From CAYTSA01 sp964440345 (lineage in GTDB: Bacteria; Desulfobacterota; Desulfovibrionia; Desulfovibrionales; Desulfovibrionaceae), in NCBI GenBank assembly GCA_964440345.1, contig CAYTSA010000095.1:1-14215 (forward strand): 14,215 nucleotides of DNA, given 5' to 3'. The notes beneath the pieces were generated by a model. It was not told the origin of the DNA, did not search any database, and worked only from the letters and a program-made list of their open reading frames with translations. A program made the translations under genes and the position numbers. Shown here in pieces: positions 1-4,808 of this stretch (its first letter is position 1; every line of letters begins with the position of its first letter).

Positions 1-96
1 GCCGCGTTTCTTCGCGACTTGTCTGGACATAATGCAAAAAAAGGACCGCTTTCTTGCAAGCAAGATGGTTCTATAAATTTGGTATTGCCTCTGTGA

Positions 97-155
97 GCCG
101 TAATCCCCCGCCAAAAAAATAAAAAAACCTCGTTGTGTTTGGAAAACCAAACAGA
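97..155 (+). repeat. Left copy of ~60-bp imperfect inverted repeat
   Basis: This copy reads GCCGTAATCC at 97-106 and TGTGTTTGGAAAA at 134-146, ending CAAACAGA at 148-155. Translated in the matching frame it gives AVIPRQKNKKTSLCLENQTD against AVIHPQKNEKTRCVWKNQTD in the methyltransferase tail. It may be a leftover methyltransferase end, or the end of a mobile unit. Confidence 0.6.
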
Positions 156-385
156 TAGATTGCGTTTGCAAGCACAAATCCATGACGGCGAGGGGCGTCT
201 GACGGGAAGTGGAATTTTACAGCAGGTTTTGGACTTGATCAAACGCCTCGGCAATTCCGTCAAACAAATCATTAATATCAATGAGTTTCTCCTGTGTTTG
301 GGTTTCTCTGAACCTTACATGCCAGAGAAACGGAGAACGTGTCGGATGAGCTCTGAACTTTTTCTTGGCCTTTTGAAAAACGCTC

Positions 386-413
386 TTGCACAAGCTATAG
401 CAGATGTTATATT
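386..413 (+). promoter_or_regulatory. Sigma70-type promoter of the XRE gene
   Basis: A -35 element TTGCAC (386-391) and a -10 element TATATT (408-413) are separated by 16 bp. Transcription would start near 420. A strong Shine-Dalgarno sequence, GAGGTGAT (450-457), follows 5 bp before the ATG at 463. The -10 matches the consensus at five of six positions and the -35 at three of six. Confidence 0.5.
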
Positions 414-432
414 CTGTGGTGATTGATAACAT
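404..432. promoter_or_regulatory. Inverted repeat over the -10, candidate operator
   Basis: ATGTTAT (404-410) is mirrored by ATAACAT (426-432) across a 15-bp spacer, with perfect 7-bp arms. The left arm overlaps the predicted -10 element and the right arm lies just beyond the predicted start point. Small XRE regulators commonly autorepress from this position, so this is a candidate site for the HTH protein encoded directly downstream. Confidence 0.45.
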
Positions 433-462
433 GACCCAGTAAAAGACATGAGGTGATAAGGC

Positions 463-735
463 ATGGGAACTAAACCATTTTCAGAGCAGGTAAAGGCAGT
501 GCGTGCAGCACTGAATCTCAGCCAGGAAGATCTGGCTCATGCTATTGGCGTCAGCTTCGCCACGGTCAATCGATGGGAGAACGGAAAGACTAACCCGTCA
601 AAGCTGGCTCAACGCCAGTTTGAACACTTTTGCGAGGACAAAAGAAAACAGGGAGAGTTGGAAGATGAGAGAGTCCTACGCAGTGATGTTGCCTGTTCCG
701 GTAAATGCAGATATTTAAAAACAGGTAATCAGTAA
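463..735 (+). CDS. XRE-family HTH regulator
   Basis: This 90-residue protein has a Cro/C1-type helix-turn-helix in residues 5-60. The segment LSQEDLAHAIGVSFATVNRWENGKTNPS is typical of small regulators placed before fic, methylase or toxin-antitoxin genes. The ATG is supported by GAGGTGAT 5 bp upstream. The core ends near residue 66; the tail after it is basic, rich in odd residues, and is read across the start of another frame (665-1006), so the original protein may have ended earlier. It probably represses its own promoter through the inverted repeat at 404-432 and thereby controls the fic gene downstream. The family call is secure; the target and the partnership with Fic are inferred from position. 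Confidence 0.85.
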   Translation: MGTKPFSEQVKAVRAALNLSQEDLAHAIGVSFATVNRWENGKTNPSKLAQRQFEHFCEDKRKQGELEDERVLRSDVACSGKCRYLKTGNQ

Positions 736-1006
736 TGCCACTACTGGCGAAACTTTCGGTGGCGACTCCTGCTGTGAAATTGAACATCTCTTTTATAGTC
801 TTGATGCCACCAAAGATTACTACCAGCAAGAACCTTGCGTTGGTGGTCGCAAAATCGTTTTCAAATCAGATGGAGAGAAAACCGTTTTTGCAAAAGAGGT
901 TGTTCCCACCCTTGAATCTGCCTGCTTCGAAGTCTTCCGCCCCATATTTGAATTTATCAAGTCGAAGTGTGCAGCATCGGCAGAACCATCGGGGAGTGAG
1001 GTGTAA
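665..1006 (+). pseudogene. Unrecognised small ORF with in-frame stop
   Basis: A frame opening with ATG at 665, inside the XRE gene, runs to TAA at 1004-1006, 2 bp before the fic ATG. It is interrupted by TAA at 716-718 after 17 codons. The remaining 95 codons are free of stops and protein-like, with patches such as GGDSCCEIEHLFYSLD and VFAKEVVPTLESACFEVF. I recognise no family. No ATG, GTG or TTG lies near the beginning of the long part, so as written it needs readthrough, a rare start codon or repair of the stop. The end of this frame carries the GAGGTG Shine-Dalgarno of fic, which suggests the three frames once formed one translationally coupled unit. It could be a decayed third partner of the XRE-Fic pair. 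A sequencing error at the stop is possible. Confidence 0.4.
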
Positions 1007-1008
1007 TC

Positions 1009-2049
1009 ATGAATACATTTAATCCAAAATTCACCATTACCAACCGAATGACCGCCGCCATCACCCAGATTGAACGGGCACGTGGTTTTCTGGAAGCGGC
1101 GCGACTATCCGACGACTGGGTGCGGGATATGGGAGCAGAGGCGTTGATTAAAGAAGCGCACCACACAACCCACATTGAAGGCACACAGCTCACACTGGAT
1201 CAGGCGGAACGACTTTGGCGCGGCGAAGCCGTTCCTGAAGCCGACCCGGATGATGCGCGGGAGCTGCTCAATTATCGGTCCGCCTTTGAATTCGTTTCGG
1301 ACTGTCTCGACAGCGGAGATCCGATCACTGAAGGACTGATTCGGGAGATTCACCGCAAACTTGTGGAAGGCGTGCGCGGAGGTAAAGCCGATCCCGGAAA
1401 CTATCGACGGATTCAGAACTATGTAGCCAACTCCTCTACCGGCGAAGTGATTTACACCCCGCCATCCGCAGTTGAAGTCCCGATCATGATGTCCGAAATG
1501 GTTAAATGGCTGAACGCTGATTTTGAAATACATCCGGTACTTATCAGTGGCATTGCCCAGTTCCAGCTGGTGCATATCCATCCGTTCCTTGATGGGAATG
1601 GACGTACCTCGCGCCTACTCTCGACGCTCTGCCTCTACAAAGCCGGATATGACTTTAAGCGGCTGTTCACTATCAGTGAATACTACGACCGCGACCGGCC
1701 GACCTTTTACAAAAAGATTCAGAGTGTCCGCGAAAATGAAATGGACATGACCGGTTGGCTCGATTATTTCATCACCGGCCTCGAAACCCAGATGATTGAA
1801 GTCAAGGAGCGTGGTGAGCAGGTCATCCGTCGCGATGTATTGGTTCAAAAACACAGCCTGAATGAACGCCAAGGCAAAGCCCTTGGCTACCTGCTGCAAA
1901 ATGGCAAACTTACTATTCAGGACTTTGAAGGTATCTGTCCCGATGTAAATCGCCGCAGTCTCCAGCGCGACCTCAAAGGAATGTTGGATAAGGAGCTGGT
2001 AACGACGGAAGGTGCTACAAACCAACTGGTTTATGTTCTTCGGGGTTGA
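1009..2049 (+). CDS. fic: Class II Fic-domain AMP-transferase with wHTH tail
   Basis: Fic enzymes move AMP (or another nucleotide phosphate) from a nucleotide to a hydroxyl side chain of a target protein. The catalytic loop is complete at residues 191-202 (HPFLDGNGRTSR), with the essential His and the phosphate-binding GNGR. An inhibitory-helix motif of the (S/T)xxxE(G/N) type lies at residues 53-58 (TTHIEG), before the Fic core, which makes this a class II, self-inhibited protein. Residues ~280-346 look like a winged helix, common in stand-alone chromosomal Fic proteins. The length, 346 residues, is normal. The ATG has GAGGTG 5 bp upstream. All key residues are intact although the flanking DNA is decayed. 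The target protein is unknown; a role in defence, stress or plasmid-style addiction cannot be decided from sequence. Confidence 0.92.
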   Translation: MNTFNPKFTITNRMTAAITQIERARGFLEAARLSDDWVRDMGAEALIKEAHHTTHIEGTQLTLDQAERLWRGEAVPEADPDDARELLNYRSAFEFVSDCLDSGDPITEGLIREIHRKLVEGVRGGKADPGNYRRIQNYVANSSTGEVIYTPPSAVEVPIMMSEMVKWLNADFEIHPVLISGIAQFQLVHIHPFLDGNGRTSRLLSTLCLYKAGYDFKRLFTISEYYDRDRPTFYKKIQSVRENEMDMTGWLDYFITGLETQMIEVKERGEQVIRRDVLVQKHSLNERQGKALGYLLQNGKLTIQDFEGICPDVNRRSLQRDLKGMLDKELVTTEGATNQLVYVLRG

Positions 2050-2050
2050 A

Positions 2051-2105
2051 CTTGCGACATCTTGTGACAGCAACTTGCGACAAACTCACGACAAAACTTG
2101 TGACA
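2051..2105 (+). repeat. Five CTTGYGACA-type repeats after fic
   Basis: Five 9-mers follow the fic stop directly: CTTGCGACA (2051-2059), CTTGTGACA (2061-2069), CTTGCGACA (2074-2082), CTCACGACA (2085-2093) and CTTGTGACA (2097-2105). Start-to-start steps are 10, 13, 11 and 12 bp, about one turn of the helix, so all copies would face the same side of the DNA. They may be protein-binding iterons, or the decayed coding end of a longer fic with a repetitive tail. Confidence 0.55.
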
Positions 2106-2342
2106 TGGCCGCTTTCAGACTCGGGTTTGAGGAGTGATTACAAGAGAACTCCGAATGGGAATCGAACCCACGTCCGTTCTCTGTTTCGGGAAAATGTAGA
2201 GAATTAAATTTCTCTCGGCGTCCGGCAGATTAAGGGTTTTTGATGTGCGGTAATGTGTTGAATAAACAGAGTTTGCGGACATTATTTTGCTTAGAGAACG
2301 AATTGGAGTAAGGCTCTGTTCCCTCCACCATTTAGAAAAGAC

Positions 2343-2387
2343 AAACCCGTCTCTCCAGAGTGACTCTCGGGGGTGACGGTTTTTCTT
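2343..2387 (+). terminator. Imperfect terminator-like hairpin with T-rich tail
   Basis: The arms AACCCGTC and GACGGTT pair with a one-base bulge, and an inner CCAGAG/CTCTCGG pairing tightens the stem. A T-rich run follows immediately. It lies about 15 bp after the CCTCCACCA string, the usual distance for a terminator of a small RNA gene. Confidence 0.4.
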
Positions 2388-2476
2388 TTTCCCCTAGTTT
2401 TTAAAGTGCAGTTCGCGGAATGGCTCGCGGCAGAAGGGGTTATATGACGGTTACGGCAATCCCAAGATGCAAAGAA

Positions 2477-2510
2477 CCCCGCCAGTGGCTATGGCGCCAT
2501 GGTGGCGGGG
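2477..2510. repeat. Nested GC-rich palindrome before RAYT relic
   Basis: Perfect 8-bp arms CCCCGCCA (2477-2484) and TGGCGGGG (2503-2510) enclose the inner palindrome ATGGCGCCAT (2491-2500). GC-rich nested hairpins beside a RAYT gene are typical of REP/BIME elements, the substrates of that transposase family. No GTAG motif is seen at this base, so the REP call is tentative. Confidence 0.45.
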
Positions 2511-2526
2511 AAGGTCTGGCATTGGC

Positions 2527-2906
2527 ATGAACGATCTACAGGGCTACGATTATTCCCAGGCCGGGGCCTATTGTGTCACCTTCTGCACCCAGAACCGGAA
2601 ATGCCAGTTTGGGGAAATCGTGAACGGTGAAGTGCGGTTGATGATGCGGGGCGGATTGTTGCTGATGAACGGATCAACACCGCCGGCGGCCGGGACGAAG
2701 CAGAACTGGATGAATGGGTGGTGATGACCAATCATTTTCGCGGGATATTGGTTATTGGCGAGTGTAGGGGCACGGCGCCCCGCGCCCCTACCAAATCTGG
2801 GAACCGATTACCGAATATGTTGTGGAGGCATGGATGGTGTGAAACGATCCGAACTCCGCGCCCAAATCGCCCTCGGCGAAGACTCCACCCGCCAGTTCAA
2901 AACTGA
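2527..2906 (+). pseudogene. Frameshifted REP-associated tyrosine transposase (RAYT)
   Basis: The first part (2527 to ~2645) reads as the N-terminus of a Y1/IS200-like RAYT: GYDYSQAGAYCVTFCTQNRKCQFGEIV. One base seems missing near 2640-2650. After it the family continues in another frame with ELDEWVVM and NHFRGILVIGE. The HUH metal site, normally MPNHFHGI, reads TNHFRGI, so the second histidine is lost. The catalytic tyrosine region is absent: sequence after ~2815 no longer resembles the family. The gene is therefore dead on three counts. RAYTs are single-copy domesticated transposases that process REP hairpins, and a REP-like palindrome is embedded in this relic at 2764-2791. The family assignment is firm; the exact frameshift base is not. 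Confidence 0.8.
2764..2791. repeat. REP-like GTAG palindrome inside the RAYT relic
   Basis: GTAGGGGC (2764-2771) and GCCCCTAC (2784-2791) form perfect 8-bp arms around a 12-bp centre that itself contains GGCGCC. A GTAG tetranucleotide at the 5' base of a GC-rich hairpin is the signature recognised by RAYT proteins. It sits just after the degenerate HUH motif, and in the downstream RAYT frame it translates as CRGTAPRAPT. Confidence 0.6.
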
Positions 2907-2913
2907 AGGATGA
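2830..2913 (+). pseudogene. N-terminal scrap of AlbA_2/Schlafen-like gene
   Basis: A 27-codon frame starting at ATG 2830 reads MDGVKRSELRAQIALGEDST and continues RQFK before a stop at 2911-2913. The pattern of hydrophobic positions followed by GE-[ND]-S-x-x-x-F-K is the usual opening of AlbA_2 (Schlafen-type, divergent AAA_4) proteins of several hundred residues. Nothing that follows continues that family, so this is at best a truncated beginning left by a deletion next to the methyltransferase. It overlaps the end of the RAYT relic in a different frame. The match is short and rests on pattern memory. Confidence 0.4.
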
Positions 2914-2933
2914 TGGTCTTCTGGCCGCCAACC

Positions 2934-4136
2934 TTAACCACGGCAATATCGTTCGCCAGAGTCTGTTTGATTTTTCCAAACACAGCGAGTTTTTTCATTT
3001 TTTTGGGGGTGGATTACGGCGTATGCAGCAATAGGCTCAAAGAGACTCCTACACAGATGCCGTACAGCCGGAACCGCCACGCCGTCGCCCGTCAGGTGGT
3101 AGGCTTCATTGTACCGCTCCGGCAGAGTATAGTCCTCTGGCAGGCCCATCAGCCGGGCCGTCTCCCGGCTGGTGAGCAATCGGCTGCGGACGTTTTCCCC
3201 GTCCACAAAAAACACAATCTGTCGGCTGGAGCCGCCGGCCGGGGTGCGCAAACAGCCGGCCAAGCCGTCGAATCGCGCTTCCACGCGCTGAGTCTTGCCG
3301 CCGGTTCTTCTCTGGCGTGTGCGCCTGTAGGCCCCTCCGACCATGTGTCTCCCCGACTGTTTTGCGGCGTCTATCTTTGCCAAATTGGCCTCGCTCATCA
3401 GGGCAATGAGCCGCCTGGTCTCGGCAGGGTCATGCCACGTCATTTCCGGGGAGTCCGGCTCCAGAATATCGACCAGGTCTTGCGTCCGCCCGGGCGGCGC
3501 AGGCAGCCGCCACCAGCGCCACCGCCGTTGCAGCGCCCGGGGCAGGGCAACCTGCGCCTTGCGCAGAGCCGGCGTATGCCACAGGGGCGAAGGCTCCTCC
3601 TGCGTCAGGGATTCCGGGATGGCCAACTCCTCATGCACACCCACGATAAACAGCCGCGGCCGCGACTGGGGCGTAAACAGCCGCGCGTCAATGACCATGG
3701 CCCCAAACACGTAGCCCAGCCCGGCAAAGGCTTCGCAGATGGCGGTAAAATCCTTGCCGCCATGAGCGGTCACCGCGCCGCAGACGTTCTCCAGCGCAAT
3801 GATGTCCGGCTGCCGCCCCTCGGCGGCCAGATGTTCCATGAGACTCCAGAACGGCCAGAAGGTCCCGGACCGCTCGCCGCGCAAGCCGGCCCCTGTGCCG
3901 GCCAGGGAGAGGTCCTGGCAGGGAAAGGAAGCCCAGGCCAGATTGGCCCGGCCAGGGACACCCTGCGCAGAGAGCGTCTTCACGTCTGCTGCGACCAGCT
4001 CTCCGCCGCCCCAGTTAGCCCGGTACGAGGCGCACTTTTTGTGATCAAAATCATTGGCAAAAAGACAGCGCCAGCCCGGCCCCAGCCCGGCCCGGACCAT
4101 GCCGCCCCCGGCAAAGAATTCATAATAGGTGGGCAT
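2934..4136 (-). CDS. Solitary DNA (cytosine-5) methyltransferase
   Basis: The enzyme transfers a methyl group from S-adenosylmethionine to C5 of cytosine in DNA. Counted from the ATG at 4136 (400 residues), motif I is FFAGGGM (7-13), motif IV has the catalytic Cys73 in FPCQ, motif VI is ENV (116-118), motif VIII is QSRPRLFIV (157-165), motif IX is near RLLTSRETARLMG (319-331) and motif X is GDGVAVP (350-356). The target-recognition region between VIII and IX is intact; its specificity cannot be read by eye. An upstream in-frame ATG (4196) would add 20 unrelated residues, whereas MPTYYEFFAGGG is how this subfamily begins, so 4136 is chosen. No restriction enzyme or vsr gene lies nearby, so it looks like an orphan methylase or a restriction-system remnant. 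The last ~25 residues are basic, unlike the family, and lie in the inverted repeat at the island junction. Confidence 0.92.
   Translation of the reverse strand: MPTYYEFFAGGGMVRAGLGPGWRCLFANDFDHKKCASYRANWGGGELVAADVKTLSAQGVPGRANLAWASFPCQDLSLAGTGAGLRGERSGTFWPFWSLMEHLAAEGRQPDIIALENVCGAVTAHGGKDFTAICEAFAGLGYVFGAMVIDARLFTPQSRPRLFIVGVHEELAIPESLTQEEPSPLWHTPALRKAQVALPRALQRRWRWWRLPAPPGRTQDLVDILEPDSPEMTWHDPAETRRLIALMSEANLAKIDAAKQSGRHMVGGAYRRTRQRRTGGKTQRVEARFDGLAGCLRTPAGGSSRQIVFFVDGENVRSRLLTSRETARLMGLPEDYTLPERYNEAYHLTGDGVAVPAVRHLCRSLFEPIAAYAVIHPQKNEKTRCVWKNQTDSGERYCRG
2962..3020 (-). repeat. Inverted partner of the repeat at 97-155
   Basis: Read on the minus strand, this segment aligns with 97-155 of the plus strand over about 59 bp. 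Shared blocks include GCCGTAATCC, two A-runs, CTCG, the 13-mer TGTGTTTGGAAAA and CAAACAGA, with three single-base gaps and scattered substitutions. It covers the last ~20 codons of the methyltransferase tail. The two copies face each other across ~2.8 kb. Confidence 0.6.
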
Positions 4137-4185
4137 AGAATGATTCGTACTACTTGGTTCTAGACTTAACAAGAGCCGGCCGGGT

Positions 4186-4231
4186 CCCAAATCCACCGCC
4201 TGGCTGCGCTGGCCAGGCGGTGGATTCTGGG
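4186..4231. repeat. Strong hairpin between methylase and umuD
   Basis: AATCCACCGCCTGGC (4190-4204) pairs perfectly with 4212-4226 across a 7-base loop. The outer CCCA (4186-4189) pairs with TGGG (4228-4231) past one bulged C. No T-run follows on either side, so it is not a standard terminator. It lies in the divergent promoter region, 48 bp before the umuD start, and could be an operator, an attenuating leader structure or a small repeat element. I cannot assign it to LexA. Confidence 0.6.
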
Positions 4232-4279
4232 TTCCCCCCTCCCCTTGCCTTGCGCGCCAAGATGGGGGAAACTGCCCCC

Positions 4280-4789
4280 ATGTCCGAATCCAACAACACC
4301 TCTGTCAGGGTCCTGCCCATTGCCTGCGCCCTGCCCCCGCGGACCGACCCGGCGGCCAGCCCCAAACATGGCGTGGACGTCTACGGCTTTGAGCGCCGGT
4401 CCGAGCTGGAGCTGCCCCTCTACCTGGCCACGGTGGCAGCCGGATTTCCATCGCCGGCCGACGATTTCATCGACAAGAAGCTGGACCTGAACGAGCACCT
4501 CATTGAGCATCCCACGGCCACGTTTTTCGTGCGCGTCTACGGCGACTCCATGCGCGACGCCCACGTCTTTTCTGGCGACGTGCTCATCGTGGACCGGGCC
4601 ATAGAGCCGGCCAACAACCGCATCGTCGTCGCCGCGGTGGACGGCGAACTGACCGTAAAACGCATCCGCAAGCAGGGCGGACGGCTGTTCCTCATTCCGG
4701 AGAACCCCGAGTTCCGGCCCATCGAGGTCACTGAAGACACCGGCTTCGAAATCTGGGGCGTGGTCACTTACGTCATCCACAAAGTCTAG
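4280..4789 (+). CDS. umuD: UmuD-like self-cleaving subunit of DNA polymerase V
   Basis: S24/LexA-family serine protease that cuts itself on a RecA filament and then joins UmuC to form the translesion polymerase. The ATG at 4280 is preferred because GGGGGAA stands 9 bp upstream; an ATG at 4262 would add six residues. In the 169-residue product the cleavage site is Ala54-Gly55 (AGFPSPA), the nucleophile Ser90 (GDSM) and the general base Lys127 (TVKR). The spacings 55-90 and 90-127 are the same as in E. coli UmuD (25-60 and 60-97), but the N-terminal arm before the cut is 30 residues longer. It is followed after 19 bp by umuC. An SOS-type control is expected, but I could not identify a LexA box with confidence. 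Confidence 0.93.
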   Translation: MSESNNTSVRVLPIACALPPRTDPAASPKHGVDVYGFERRSELELPLYLATVAAGFPSPADDFIDKKLDLNEHLIEHPTATFFVRVYGDSMRDAHVFSGDVLIVDRAIEPANNRIVVAAVDGELTVKRIRKQGGRLFLIPENPEFRPIEVTEDTGFEIWGVVTYVIHKV

Positions 4790-4808
4790 CCGCTCACGGT
4801 ATCCCGAC

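Larger units (their letters stand above)
1..462. other. A+T-rich leader of island; no convincing gene
   Basis: No reading frame here is convincing. Two overlapping opposite-strand frames (133-426 plus from a TTG, 217-432 minus) match no family I recognise and neither has a clear ribosome site. The stretch holds one copy of an imperfect ~60-bp repeat (97-155) whose inverted partner lies at 2962-3020, and the promoter, operator-like repeat and Shine-Dalgarno sequence of the HTH gene at its right end. The composition is much richer in A+T than the sequence after ~3000, in keeping with acquired or decayed DNA. Confidence 0.5.
2050..2466. other. Non-coding scar region between fic and RAYT relic
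   Basis: I see no gene in this stretch. It contains the phased repeats, a tRNA T-arm-like hairpin on the minus strand (around 2155-2172) framed by AGAGAAC (2143-2149) and its complement GTTCTCT (2176-2182), a perfect 6-bp hairpin AGAGAA/TTCTCT (2198-2215), a tRNA-end-like CCTCCACCA (2322-2330) and a terminator-like hairpin (2343-2387). The mix suggests an old island junction at a tRNA or tmRNA gene, but no complete tRNA can be folded here. Confidence 0.4.

Noticed and set aside
1..30. Minus-strand ATG at 30 opening MSRQVAKKRG toward the window edge
   Set aside because: Only ten codons are visible and no Shine-Dalgarno precedes them; it could be a gene start but cannot be supported.
133..432. 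Opposed frames on both strands before the XRE gene
   Set aside because: Neither matches a family I know, neither has a ribosome site, and the region is repeat- and promoter-bearing.
1009..2049. XRE-Fic as a classical two-gene FicT-FicA toxin-antitoxin
   Set aside because: The inhibitory motif is inside the Fic protein itself (residues 53-58) and the neighbour is an HTH regulator without an inhibitory-helix motif.
2897..2998. Minus-strand 33-codon frame starting MKKLAVFGKIKQ inside the methylase tail
   Set aside because: Protein-like, but very short, lacks a Shine-Dalgarno, lies in the repeat, and the left repeat copy has ATA instead of ATG at the start.
2910..4163. Long plus-strand frame opposite the methyltransferase
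   Set aside because: It is an antisense shadow of a gene with all methyltransferase motifs; its own translation is Pro/Arg/Gln-rich without domains.
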